Assembly: GCA_022701965.1 (NCBI GenBank)
Contig: JAKONL010000286.1
Location: forward strand, 1-14,773
Source: Burkholderiaceae bacterium
GTDB taxonomy: Bacteria > Pseudomonadota > Gammaproteobacteria > Burkholderiales > Burkholderiaceae
DNA length: 14,773 bases
Reading direction: 5' to 3'
Under the pieces are notes generated by a model. The model did no database searches, was not told the DNA's origin, and saw nothing but the letters and a program-made list of their open reading frames with translations. The translations under genes were made by a program, and so were the position numbers. This document shows positions 1-7,593 of this stretch, piece after piece (position 1 is the first letter of the stretch; every line of letters starts with the position of its first letter).

Positions 1-409
1 GCTCGCGGAAGACGCCGGCGCCCTGCCCGCATCCGCGGCCACCGATTTCGCGCCCTGGCGTCGGCGCTACGTGGCCCGCCAGCAGGCGATGGAGAACGCC
101 ATCGGACCGCTGCGCGCCCGGTTGCGCTCGGCGCTCGCGGGCCGCTCGGCGGCGATGGCGAAGCTCGCGGCGGTCGATGTCGTGATGGCGCAGGCGCTCG
201 GCGCGCACGAACAGCGCCTGCTCGCCACCGTGCCGACGCTGCTGGAGAGGCGCTTCGAGCGCCTGCGCCGCGCCGAGGTCGACCAGAGCGACTCGCCCGA
301 CGCATGGCGCGCCGCCTTCGCCCGGGACGTCCGGAGCGTGCTGCTCGCCGAACTCGACCTCCGGATGCAGCCGATCGACGGCCTGCTCGAGGCCCTCCAC
401 CAGCGCTGA
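1..409 (+). CDS. DUF3348 family protein (5' end outside the window)
   Basis: The reading frame (codons from base 2) is open from the window edge and stops with TGA at 407-409, so this is the C-terminal ~135 residues of a longer protein. The visible part is charged, Arg/Leu/Ala-rich and predicted fully helical, with the pattern DFAPWRRRYVARQQAM near the left edge and a C-terminal helix LRMQPIDGLLEALHQR. This matches my recollection of DUF3348, a family found directly upstream of DUF802 proteins in Burkholderiales. There are no membrane segments, so it is probably cytoplasmic. The gene ends 8 bp before the DUF802 start, and the two are presumably cotranscribed. Function is unknown; from context it may be a cytoplasmic partner of the motor-like complex encoded downstream. 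Family assignment is from pattern and context; the operon reading is firm. Confidence 0.75.
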   Translation, partial: LAEDAGALPASAATDFAPWRRRYVARQQAMENAIGPLRARLRSALAGRSAAMAKLAAVDVVMAQALGAHEQRLLATVPTLLERRFERLRRAEVDQSDSPDAWRAAFARDVRSVLLAELDLRMQPIDGLLEALHQR

Positions 410-417
410 CCATCGCC

Positions 418-2508
418 ATGAACAGAACCCTCCACTACATCGCCTTCTTCCTCGGCCTGGCCGCGATCGCCTGGGTCGGCGTCGGCTACGCGGGCATCAA
501 CGCCCTCGCCTTCGCGATCACGCTGGCGATCGGCGGCTTCTACCTGATGGGGGCGATCGAGCTCCACCGCTTCGACCGCGCCACGGCGACGCTCTCTGAC
601 GCGGTCGACAGCCTGCAGGCGACGCCGGCGACGCTCGGCGAATGGCTGGGTCCGGTGCATCCGTCGCTGCAGAACGCCGTGCGCCTGCGCGTCGAGGGCG
701 AGCGCGTCGGCCTGCCCGGCCCGGCGATGACGCCGTACCTGGCGGGACTGCTGGTGCTGCTGGGCATGCTCGGCACCTTCCTGGGCATGGTGGTCACGCT
801 GAACGGCACCGGCATCGCGCTGGAGAGCGCCTCGGACGTGCTGGCGATCCGCTCGTCGCTGGCCGCGCCGGTCCGGGGGCTGGGGCTGGCCTTCGGCACC
901 TCGCTGGCCGGCGTGGCGGCGTCGGCGATGCTGGGGCTGGTGTCCGCGCTGTGCCGCCGCGACCGGCTGCAGACCGCGCAGCGGCTGGACATGCGCATCG
1001 CCACCACGCTGCGGCCGTTCTCGCTCGCGCACCGCCGCGACGAATCCTTCCGGCTCATGCAGCGCCAGGCCGAGGCGATGCCCGAGCTGGCCGACCGCCT
1101 GCAGGCCATGATGACGACGATCGAGCGGCAGGGCGAGGCGCTGAACCAGCGCCTGGTCGCGAGCCAGGACGGCTTCCATGGCAAGGCCGAGACGGTCTAC
1201 GCCGGCCTGGCCGCATCGGTCGACCGCGCGCTCAGGGACAGCCTGACCGAAAGCGCCCGCATCGCCGGCGCGACGATCCAGCCGGTGGTCGAAGCCACGA
1301 TGGCCGGCATCGCGCGCGAAACCGCCGCGCTGCAGGGCACGGTCGCACAGGCGCTGCAGACGCAGCTCGAGGGCCTGTCGACGCGTTTCGAAACCACCAC
1401 CGGCAGGGTCGGCGCGATCTGGGAGACGGCGCTGGTCGAGCACCGGCGCTCCGGCGAGGCGCTGTCCGCCGGCCTGGGCGCATCGCTCGACCGCTTCGCC
1501 GGAACGTTCGAGCAGCGCTCGGCCTCGCTGGTCGACGGCATCTCGGCACGCCTGGAAACCACCGTCGGCCAGCTGTCGGACGGCTGGCGCACCGCGCTGG
1601 CCCGCCACGGCGAGGTCAGCGAGAAGCTCGCGGGCGACACGCACCGCGCCTTGGCCGAAACCGCGGCCGGCTTCGCGCGGCATGCGGCGGCGCTGCACGA
1701 GACGGTCGGCAAGGCGCACGCCGATCTGCAGACCGGCATCGACGCGCGCGACCGCCAGCGCCTGGCCGCGTGGAACGATTCGCTCGGCGCGATGGCCGTC
1801 GCGCTGAAAGACGAATGGCAGCAGGCCGGCGCCGACACCGCGCAGCGGCAGCAGGAGATCTGCCGCACGCTGGCCGGGACGGCGCAGGAGATTGCCGCCC
1901 ATTCGGAAGCGCAGGCCAGGAGCACCATCGCCGAGATCGGCCGGCTGGTCGATGCCGCCGCCGAAGCGCCGCGCGCCGCCGCCGAGGTCATTGCCGAACT
2001 GCGCCGGAAGCTCTCCGACAGCTTGGTGCGCGACAACGCGATGCTCGACGAGCGCGCGCGCATCCTCGGCACGCTCGACGTGCTGCTCGGCGCCGTGAAC
2101 CACGCCTCCACCGAGCAGCGCACCGCCATCGACGCGCTGGTCGCGACGTCGGCCGGCCTGCTCGAACGCGTGGGCGCGCAGTTCGCGGGCACGGTCGACG
2201 CCGGGACCGGACGGCTCGCCGCCGTCGGCGCGCAGCTCGCCGGCAGCGCCGTCGAGGTCGCGAGCCTGGGCGAATCCTTCGGACTGGCGGTGCAGCGCTT
2301 CGGCGAATCGAACGACCGGCTCGGCGCGCAGCTGCAGCGCATCGAGACGGCGCTCGGCAAGTCGATGGTGCGCAGCGACGAGCAGCTCGCCTACTACGTC
2401 GCGCAGGCACGCGAGGTCGTCGACCTCAGCATCCTGTCGCAGAAGCAGATCGTCGAGGAGCTGCAGCATCTCGCCGCCCGGCGCTCGGCCGTCGGCAGCG
2501 AGGCGTGA
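418..2508 (+). CDS. DUF802 protein, ZorA/MotA/ExbB-like membrane motor subunit with long helical tail
   Basis: 696 aa. The ATG at 418 opens directly on a hydrophobic N-terminus (MNRTLHYIAFFLGL); an in-frame upstream ATG at 304 only adds an Arg-rich stretch inside the DUF3348 gene. Two membrane helices lie at about residues 5-24 and 26-46, then two more at about 107-129 and 154-178. The latter carry the ExbB/TolQ/MotA-type signatures LGMLGTFLGM and GLAFGTSLAG. The remaining ~500 residues are a soluble Ala/Arg/Glu-rich helical rod. Part of it has DUF802-type repeats: RFETTTG at 323 and RLETTVG at 378, with Trp335 and Trp390 exactly 55 residues apart, and looser copies with Trp452 or Trp467. No ribosome-binding site is evident, so coupling to the upstream gene (8-bp gap) is likely; the stop overlaps the next ATG by one base. 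By architecture it is the pentameric stator-type subunit of an ion-driven motor, like ZorA. The DUF802 and MotA-like reading is confident; the function is inferred. Confidence 0.82.
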   Translation: MNRTLHYIAFFLGLAAIAWVGVGYAGINALAFAITLAIGGFYLMGAIELHRFDRATATLSDAVDSLQATPATLGEWLGPVHPSLQNAVRLRVEGERVGLPGPAMTPYLAGLLVLLGMLGTFLGMVVTLNGTGIALESASDVLAIRSSLAAPVRGLGLAFGTSLAGVAASAMLGLVSALCRRDRLQTAQRLDMRIATTLRPFSLAHRRDESFRLMQRQAEAMPELADRLQAMMTTIERQGEALNQRLVASQDGFHGKAETVYAGLAASVDRALRDSLTESARIAGATIQPVVEATMAGIARETAALQGTVAQALQTQLEGLSTRFETTTGRVGAIWETALVEHRRSGEALSAGLGASLDRFAGTFEQRSASLVDGISARLETTVGQLSDGWRTALARHGEVSEKLAGDTHRALAETAAGFARHAAALHETVGKAHADLQTGIDARDRQRLAAWNDSLGAMAVALKDEWQQAGADTAQRQQEICRTLAGTAQEIAAHSEAQARSTIAEIGRLVDAAAEAPRAAAEVIAELRRKLSDSLVRDNAMLDERARILGTLDVLLGAVNHASTEQRTAIDALVATSAGLLERVGAQFAGTVDAGTGRLAAVGAQLAGSAVEVASLGESFGLAVQRFGESNDRLGAQLQRIETALGKSMVRSDEQLAYYVAQAREVVDLSILSQKQIVEELQHLAARRSAVGSEA

Positions 2509-3212
2509 TGGCGGGCGATCCGATCGACGACGGACTCGACGGCGGCGGGGACGGTGGCGCAGGACCGGCGGTCCCGGTCTGGGCGGTCTTCGGCGACCTG
2601 ATGACCGGCCTGCTCGGCGCCTTCGTGCTGATCCTGGTGGCCGTGATCGGCATGCAGCTGGAGCTGGCGACGAAGCTCGAATCCGAGGTGAAGCAGCGCC
2701 AGGCCGAGGCGCAGCGCCGCGAAACGCTCGAGCAGGCGCTCGCCGGCCCGCTCGCCGCCGGCCGCGTCACGCTGACCGACGGGCGCATCGGCATCAGCGG
2801 CAACGTGCTGTTCGCGCTCAATTCGGCCGAGCTGCAGCCCGACGGCCGTCAGCTGCTCAGGACGCTGACCGGCCCGCTGGCCGCTTACCTGCGCTCGCGC
2901 GACGAGATCCTGATGGTCAGCGGCTTCACCGACGACCGCCAGGTGCGCGGCGGCAACCGGCCGTTCGCGGACAACTGGGAGCTGTCGGCGCAGCGCGCGC
3001 TGACGGTGACGCGCACGCTGATCGAGGATGGCCTGCCATCGGCGTCGGTGTTCGCGGCGGCTTTCGGGGCCGAGCAGGCGGTGGCGTCGAACGCGGATGC
3101 GGACGGCCGCGCGCGCAACCGGCGCGTGGAGATGGCGCCGACGCCGCGGCCGTCGACGGCGCGCACCGCCGCGGCGGCGGTCGAAGCGAAGCCGCCGGTG
3201 GTCCGTGAGTAG
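2508..3212 (+). CDS. OmpA family, MotB/ZorB-like peptidoglycan-anchored motor subunit
   Basis: 234 aa. The ATG at 2508 shares its A with the preceding stop (TGATG), a translational coupling. A Gly/Asp-rich cytoplasmic N-terminus of ~22 residues is followed by a single membrane helix (about 25-49, VWAVFGDLMTGLLGAFVLIL). Asp30 of FGDLMTGLL sits where MotB, ExbD and ZorB carry their proton-binding Asp. A short helical linker (about 50-80) leads to an OmpA-like peptidoglycan-binding domain (about 95-210) with GFTDD (139-143), NWELSAQRA (156-164) and NRRVEM (204-209), the usual diaminopimelate-contacting elements. The C-terminus is a low-complexity Ala/Pro tail. It should sit in the inner membrane with its domain on the cell wall and dimerise inside the DUF802 pentamer. 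Assignment to OmpA/MotB is strong; the specific role of this motor is unknown. Confidence 0.88.
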   Translation: MAGDPIDDGLDGGGDGGAGPAVPVWAVFGDLMTGLLGAFVLILVAVIGMQLELATKLESEVKQRQAEAQRRETLEQALAGPLAAGRVTLTDGRIGISGNVLFALNSAELQPDGRQLLRTLTGPLAAYLRSRDEILMVSGFTDDRQVRGGNRPFADNWELSAQRALTVTRTLIEDGLPSASVFAAAFGAEQAVASNADADGRARNRRVEMAPTPRPSTARTAAAAVEAKPPVVRE

Positions 3213-3849
3213 CCGGGGCGACGCCGTGCGCCTCGACCCGGTGCGCCTGCGCCTGATCGAGGCGATGGAGCGCCGGGCTTCGGCGCATGGCGGCGAGGCC
3301 CGGCGCCTGCTGGACGAGCGGATCGCGGCGCTGAGGTACGCCGGGGAGGCCGAAGTGGCGGCGAAAGCGGAGGCCGAAACGGACGTGGCGGCCGTCGCGC
3401 ACCGGCCCGGCCCGCTCTCGGGACTCGTCGCCCACATCGCCGCGCAGGCCGCATCGCGCCAGGGCGCACCGTCGCCCGGCACGGGCGTTCCAGCCACGGC
3501 CACGGCGCTGTCCGCCGCGACCGAACCGGTGGCGCTCGCCTACTTCCGCCGCACCTGGGCGCGCCTGAGCGCCGACCGGCGGTTGACGCGGTCCCTGGCG
3601 ACGGTTCCGGACAATGCCGGCCCGTTGAATTCGCACCACCTCGCGCACCGCACGCTGGCGTCGATGCGCGAGCTGTCGCCCGGCTATCTCGCGCATTTCA
3701 TGGCGTATGCGGACGCGCTCTCGTGGATCGAGCAGGCGAGCGGCGGCGGCGGCGGCAGCGGCAATGGCGGCGGCAGGACGGCGCCGGGCGGCGAGCCGCC
3801 GGTCCGGACCGAGGGCCGCAAGGCGGCAGGGCGCAACAAGGCCCGGTGA
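3205..3849 (+). CDS. DUF2894 family protein
   Basis: 214 aa from a GTG start at 3205 that overlaps the end of the OmpA-like gene by 8 bp; GTG codons at 3226 and 3241 are alternatives, and no ATG fits before the conserved part. The N-terminal ~50 residues are charged and helical (VRLDPVRLRLIEAMERRA), then comes an Ala-rich linker. A compact core at about residues 105-180 carries ALAYFRRTWARLSADRRL and a GPLNSHHLAHRTL-type motif. The C-terminus is Gly/Ser-rich and basic (about 180-214) and looks disordered. No signal peptide or membrane helix is seen, so it is probably cytoplasmic. The core resembles DUF2894 as I recall it, a family seen as the last gene of DUF3348-DUF802-OmpA clusters. Function is unknown; conserved placement suggests it works with the motor-like pair. 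Confidence 0.72.
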   Translation: MSSRGDAVRLDPVRLRLIEAMERRASAHGGEARRLLDERIAALRYAGEAEVAAKAEAETDVAAVAHRPGPLSGLVAHIAAQAASRQGAPSPGTGVPATATALSAATEPVALAYFRRTWARLSADRRLTRSLATVPDNAGPLNSHHLAHRTLASMRELSPGYLAHFMAYADALSWIEQASGGGGGSGNGGGRTAPGGEPPVRTEGRKAAGRNKAR

Positions 3850-3862
3850 TGCCGCCGGCGTC

Positions 3863-4780
3863 TCACTGGCCGAGCGCCTCGCCGATGCGCCGCGCCAGCT
3901 CGACGAAGTGCGTCCGGACCGCGTCCTCGAGCAGCGGCAGCACGGGATTGGGATCCGCCTTGCGCTGCAGCAGCACGAGCACTTCGCCGCCCGCCGGGCC
4001 TTGCAGGCGGCGCATCCGCACGCCCGCGACGCCGAGCAGCGCGCACGACGAGGGCACGAGCGCCACGCCCAGGCCGGCGCCCACGAGGTCGAGCACGCCG
4101 TGCACGGTGCTGGCTTCGTAGCGGATGCGCGGGCTGAAGCCGGCCTTGGCGCAGAGGTAGATCGACTGGTCGAAATAGGCCGGGCCCCGGTGGCGGGTGA
4201 AGGCCACGAAGTCGCGATCGGCGAAATCGCCCAGTCCGACGGCACCGTCCGGGCCGTCCGCATCCGCCTGCGGCAGCGCGATGCAGAAGGGATCGGCCAT
4301 CCGCGCTGCGGCGACCAGACGCGGATGGTGCGGCTCGGCGCGCACGATCGCCGCGTCGAGCTGGCCGGTGACCAGCGCTTCGGCCTGCTCGCTGCTGATC
4401 ATCTCGCGCAGCTCGATGCGCAGCGTCGGATGCGTCGTGCGCAGGCGGCGCACCAGCACGGGCAGCACGGTGCTGCTGGCCGAAGGCACGAAGCCGAGGC
4501 GCAGATGGTCGCTGCTGGCGCTGCCGCTCACGGCGTCCTTCAGGTGTGCCATGCGGTCGATCAGGTAGCGCGCCTCCGGCAGCAGCGACTCGCCCGCCGC
4601 GGTCAGGCGCACGCCCTTGGGATGGCGCACGAACAGCGGCGCGCCGAGTTCGGTCTCGAGCTGGCGGATCTGCACCGACAGGGGCGGCTGCGCGATGAAC
4701 AGCTTCGCGGCGGCGCGGCTCAGGTTGCCCGCCTCGGCCACGGCGACGAAGTACCGCAGATGCCTGAGTTCGACGTTCAT
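3863..4780 (-). CDS. LysR-type transcriptional regulator
   Basis: 305 aa. The ATG at 4780 is chosen because it begins the typical LysR N-terminus MNVELRHLRYFVAVAEAGN and has a GAGGAG ribosome-binding site 9 nt upstream (complement of 4791-4796); an upstream in-frame ATG at 4837 adds 19 atypical residues. The N-terminal winged helix-turn-helix (about 5-64) includes LSRAAAKLFIAQPPLSVQIRQLE, and is followed by a linker helix and a periplasmic-binding-protein-like effector domain (about 92-300, with GLGVALVPSS). It is divergent from the Bug receptor gene, the classic layout in which a LysR protein controls the neighbouring transport or catabolic unit and represses itself. The effector is unknown. 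It converges on the DUF2894 gene with a gap of only 13 bp and no clear terminator. Confidence 0.93.
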   Translation of the reverse strand: MNVELRHLRYFVAVAEAGNLSRAAAKLFIAQPPLSVQIRQLETELGAPLFVRHPKGVRLTAAGESLLPEARYLIDRMAHLKDAVSGSASSDHLRLGFVPSASSTVLPVLVRRLRTTHPTLRIELREMISSEQAEALVTGQLDAAIVRAEPHHPRLVAAARMADPFCIALPQADADGPDGAVGLGDFADRDFVAFTRHRGPAYFDQSIYLCAKAGFSPRIRYEASTVHGVLDLVGAGLGVALVPSSCALLGVAGVRMRRLQGPAGGEVLVLLQRKADPNPVLPLLEDAVRTHFVELARRIGEALGQ

Positions 4781-4909
4781 TGCGGCGCGCTCCTCGTCGC
4801 GCGTCGCCGCGCCATAGCTGTGGGATATCGAAACCATACTGCATCGGTCTTTGGCGTATGGCTAGCACCGCTTCAGAATCGCGGCGACACCCGAAACGGA
4901 GACACACAG
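4781..4909. promoter_or_regulatory. Divergent lysR / Bug promoter region with two dyads
   Basis: This 129-bp gap separates the start codons of the LysR gene (minus) and the Bug receptor gene (plus). It holds ATA-N9-TAT at 4814-4828, which contains the T-N11-A spacing (T4815, A4827) typical of LysR binding sites. About 20 bp further on is a second dyad, CCATAC-N16-GTATGG, at 4834-4861. The Bug gene has a GGAGA ribosome-binding site at 4898-4902, 7 nt before its ATG. No convincing -35/-10 pair could be picked by eye. The dyads are visible in the sequence; their use as LysR operators is inferred from layout. Confidence 0.5.
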
Positions 4910-5890
4910 ATGAAAAAGACATTCGCCCTGCTCGCGGGCTGCACTCTCGCCGTGGCGATGCTGGCCGCCGCACCGGCCGCCGTCGCCCAGGACTGGCCTG
5001 CCAGGCCGGTCAAGCTCGTCGTGCCGGCGCCGGCGGGCAGTTCGCTCGACTTCATCGCCCGCACCCTGGGCGAGAAGCTGCGCGAACGCTGGAAGCAGCC
5101 GGTGCTGGTCGAGAACAAGGCCGGTGCCGGCGGCATGCTCGGCATGACGGCGGTGGCCAAGGCGCCCGCGGACGGCTACACGCTGGGCATCGGCTTCAAC
5201 GGGCCGGTCGCCTTCGGGCCGTACATGTACAAGAAGATGGCCTACGACCCGGCCCGGGACCTGCTGCCGATCGTGCTGACGTCGTCGCAGCCCAACGTGC
5301 TCGCGGTGCCGGCGAACCATCCGGCCAAGACGCTGCCCGAGTTCGTGGCCTGGGCCAAGGGCCAGGGCGACAAGGTCAGCTACGCCTCGGTCGGCGCGGG
5401 CAGCTCGTCGCACCTCACCATGGAGCTCTTCAGGAGCGTGGCCGGCTTCGAGGCCACGCACGTGCCCTTCGCCGGCTCGCCGCCCGCGGGCATCTCGCTG
5501 GCGGCGGGCGAGACGCAGGCGCTGTTCACCGTGGCGCCGGCGCTGCTGCCGCTGATCCAGGGCGGCCGCATCCGCCTGCTGGCGTCGACCAGCCTGAAGC
5601 GCACCGACACCATGAAGGACCTGCCGACGGTCGCCGAGTCGGGCTATCCCGGCTTCGAGGCGCTGGCCTGGAACGGCCTCTTCACCGCCGCCGGCACGCC
5701 GGTCGACGTGGTGCGCCGGATCAACGCCGACCTGAACGACGTCATGAAGGACAAGGGCGTGCGCGAGGCCTTCGCGCAGCAGGGGCTGATCATCGGCGGC
5801 GGCACCGAGGCCGAGTTCAAGGGCTTCATCGCGGCCGAGAGCCGCAAGTGGGGCGAGATCATCAGGAAGGTCGGCATCACGATCGACTGA
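4910..5890 (+). CDS. Tripartite tricarboxylate transporter substrate-binding protein (Bug/TctC family)
   Basis: 326 aa, the usual family length. A Sec signal peptide (about 1-26, KK then a long hydrophobic core, cleavage after AVA before QDWP) sends it to the periplasm. The mature protein begins WPARPVKLVVPAPAGSSLDFIAR, the typical Bug opening, followed by PVLVENKAGAGGMLG, APADGYTLGIGFNG and VSYASVGAGSSSHLTMELF. Bug proteins are two-lobed receptors that bind small carboxylates or other metabolites. Burkholderiales carry them in large numbers, often without their own TctAB membrane genes, and none are visible here. The start is supported by GGAGA 7 nt upstream. It is followed after 30 bp by a zinc dehydrogenase, so the ligand may be that enzyme's substrate or a relative. 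The ligand cannot be read from the sequence. Confidence 0.94.
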   Translation: MKKTFALLAGCTLAVAMLAAAPAAVAQDWPARPVKLVVPAPAGSSLDFIARTLGEKLRERWKQPVLVENKAGAGGMLGMTAVAKAPADGYTLGIGFNGPVAFGPYMYKKMAYDPARDLLPIVLTSSQPNVLAVPANHPAKTLPEFVAWAKGQGDKVSYASVGAGSSSHLTMELFRSVAGFEATHVPFAGSPPAGISLAAGETQALFTVAPALLPLIQGGRIRLLASTSLKRTDTMKDLPTVAESGYPGFEALAWNGLFTAAGTPVDVVRRINADLNDVMKDKGVREAFAQQGLIIGGGTEAEFKGFIAAESRKWGEIIRKVGITID

Positions 5891-5920
5891 GCGACCTGCG
5901 AACACACGGAACGAAACGCC

Positions 5921-6955
5921 ATGCAAGCATTGCGCAAGACACGCCCCGCCGCGGGCCTCGAACTGGTGGACGTGCCCGTCCCGGTGCCGGAGGCGGACTC
6001 CGGCGACGTGCTGGTCGAGGTCAGCGCCACCGGCATCTGCGGCAGCGACCTGCACGTCGACGACTGGACATCGAGCTACGCCTTCATCACCGGGAGCATC
6101 CCGGTCACGATCGGCCACGAGTTCGTCGGCATCGCGCGGACCGGGCCGCTGGCCGGGCGGCGCGTGGTGGTCCGGCCCTCGGTGACGTGCGGCGTCTGCG
6201 CCGCCTGCGCCGCCGGCGACCACGACGGCTGCGAGCGCCGCCGCGGCATCGGCATGACCCGCGACGGCGCGTTCGCGCGATGGGTGCGGGTGCCGGCGCG
6301 CAATTGCGTGCCGGTGCCCGACGCCCTGAGCGACGAACTCGCCGCGCTCACCGAGCCGCTGACCATCTCGATGCAGGCGCTGCGCATCGCCGGCGACGTC
6401 GCCGGCCGGCGGGTGCTGGTGATGGGGCCGGGCACCATCGGCCAGGGCATCGCGGTGCTGGCCCGCCGAGCGGGTGCCGCCCAGGTGGTGGTCAGCGGCT
6501 TCAAGGACGAGGCGCGCTTCGACGCGCTGCGCCGCATGGGCTTCGACGCGCTGGTCGACGTGGCCGGTCAGCCGCTGGCCGAGGGTTGCGGCGCGCACAC
6601 CGGCGGCGCTCTCTTCGACGTCGTCTTCGAGGCGACCGGCGTGCCCGAGACGATCGCCCAGGCGCTGCCGCTGCTGCGGCGCAACGGCATCGTCGTGGTC
6701 ACCGGCATCCACGCGCGCCCGCTCGCGCTGGACCTGACGCCGCTCGTGCGCAACCAGCACCAGCTGCGCGGCTCGTTCCGCCCGCCCGAATCGGACTGGC
6801 CGCTGGCCCTGGAACTGATGGGCGAGCTGGACGCGGTGATGCGGCCGATGGTGAGCCATGTGCTGCCGCTGTCGCGCGCGGCCGAAGGCTTCGCTCTCGC
6901 GCATGCGAAGGCGGCGAGCAAGGTGCTGCTGAAGCCCGGGACGGACGATGAATGA
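5921..6955 (+). CDS. Zinc-dependent medium-chain dehydrogenase, threonine/polyol dehydrogenase-like
   Basis: 344 aa, normal for the family. Catalytic zinc ligands are present as Cys40 (GICGSD) and His66-Glu67 (GHEFVG), with Glu145 in EPLTISMQA. The structural zinc site is complete: Cys90, Cys93, Cys96, Cys104. The Rossmann motif GPGTIG lies at 169-174. The segment ICGSDLHVDDW followed by IPVTIGHEFVG resembles L-threonine 3-dehydrogenase and the sorbitol/idonate dehydrogenases, so it probably oxidises a secondary alcohol with NAD(P). The exact substrate cannot be named. Its ATG lies 30 bp after the Bug gene and its end overlaps the next ATG by 8 bp, so the three genes form one operon. It is likely controlled by the divergent LysR protein. 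Confidence 0.92.
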   Translation: MQALRKTRPAAGLELVDVPVPVPEADSGDVLVEVSATGICGSDLHVDDWTSSYAFITGSIPVTIGHEFVGIARTGPLAGRRVVVRPSVTCGVCAACAAGDHDGCERRRGIGMTRDGAFARWVRVPARNCVPVPDALSDELAALTEPLTISMQALRIAGDVAGRRVLVMGPGTIGQGIAVLARRAGAAQVVVSGFKDEARFDALRRMGFDALVDVAGQPLAEGCGAHTGGALFDVVFEATGVPETIAQALPLLRRNGIVVVTGIHARPLALDLTPLVRNQHQLRGSFRPPESDWPLALELMGELDAVMRPMVSHVLPLSRAAEGFALAHAKAASKVLLKPGTDDE

Positions 6956-7592
6956 CGCCACAGGCGCCATGCTGGCGCTCTGGAACGACGTCGCGCCGGA
7001 GATGCGGGACGACTACGAGGACTGGCACGCGAACGAGCACGTGCCCGAGCGGCTGACGGTGCCGGGCATGCTGTGGGGCCGGCGCTATCTGCGGACGGGC
7101 ACGGACCCAGGCGAAGGCGAAGGCACCGTGCCGCGCTACCTCACGCTGTACGGGATGCGGGATGCGGCGGTGCTGGAGAGCGAGCCCTACCGGCTGCTGC
7201 TCGCCCGGCCGACGCCCGCGAGCGCGCGGATGCGGCCGCACCTGCGCGACCTGTCGCGGTGGGTCTGCGAGGTCGTGGAGCGGCGCGGCGCGTTCGGCGC
7301 GACGGCTGCTGGCGGGCTGGCCGTCTGGACCTCGAACACCGAAGACGCCGTCCGGGCGCTTGCGCGCGAACACGTGTCCGCCGGCCCTGGCGATCTGCTG
7401 CTCTGCCGGCGATGCCCGGACGCGGCGCCGCTGCCCTGGCTGGCCGGCACGCAGGCGGCCGCGGCTGCGGTCGACGGCAGCTGGCTGCTGGCGGTCGGAC
7501 TGCCGGCGATACCCGCCGCCGCGCGGCAACGGGGTGCGATGGCCGGAGCGACGCTCTACCGAGGCCTTGCGGTCGCGGCGGTCCGGCCCTGA
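6948..7592 (+). CDS. DUF4286 / EthD-like dimeric alpha-beta-barrel protein
   Basis: 214 aa, starting at an ATG inside the last codons of the dehydrogenase gene (8-bp overlap), so coupled to it. The N-terminal half shows the family pattern DDYEDWHANEHVPERLTVPG (residues 21-40), the W-x-x-x-E-H-V-P-E-R motif of small ferredoxin-like barrels, followed by GRRYL. The second half (about 115-214), with the pattern GGLAVWTSN then ALAREHV, may be a second diverged copy of the same fold. Proteins of this type accompany catabolic dehydrogenases and are thought to act as small monooxygenase-like or isomerase-like enzymes, but no reaction can be assigned. No signal peptide or membrane helix is seen, so it is cytoplasmic. 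It converges on the type I R-M operon: its stop codon is one base from the hsdR stop. Confidence 0.65.
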   Translation: MNDATGAMLALWNDVAPEMRDDYEDWHANEHVPERLTVPGMLWGRRYLRTGTDPGEGEGTVPRYLTLYGMRDAAVLESEPYRLLLARPTPASARMRPHLRDLSRWVCEVVERRGAFGATAAGGLAVWTSNTEDAVRALAREHVSAGPGDLLLCRRCPDAAPLPWLAGTQAAAAAVDGSWLLAVGLPAIPAAARQRGAMAGATLYRGLAVAAVRP

Positions 7593-7593
7593 C

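Noticed and set aside
67..2469. 800-codon open frame on the minus strand opposite the DUF802 gene
   Set aside because: A shadow of a GC-rich coding strand: the product is Arg/Ala/Gly/Gln-rich with no domain, while the plus frame has clear membrane helices and family motifs.
1..3849. Calling the first operon a Zorya defence system
   Set aside because: Only ZorA/ZorB-like parts are present; no ZorC, ZorD helicase-nuclease or ZorE is encoded, and DUF802 clusters are widespread in chromosomes.
4931..4942. Lipobox-like LAGC at residues 8-11 of the Bug protein
   Set aside because: The Cys comes only 11 residues in, with too short a hydrophobic stretch before it, and a standard Sec cleavage site AVA/QDWP follows at 26; most Bug proteins are soluble and periplasmic.
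4862..6970. 702-codon minus-strand frame opposite the Bug and dehydrogenase genes
   Set aside because: Spans two clearly coding plus-strand genes and their gap, with His/Arg/Gln-rich nonsense composition.
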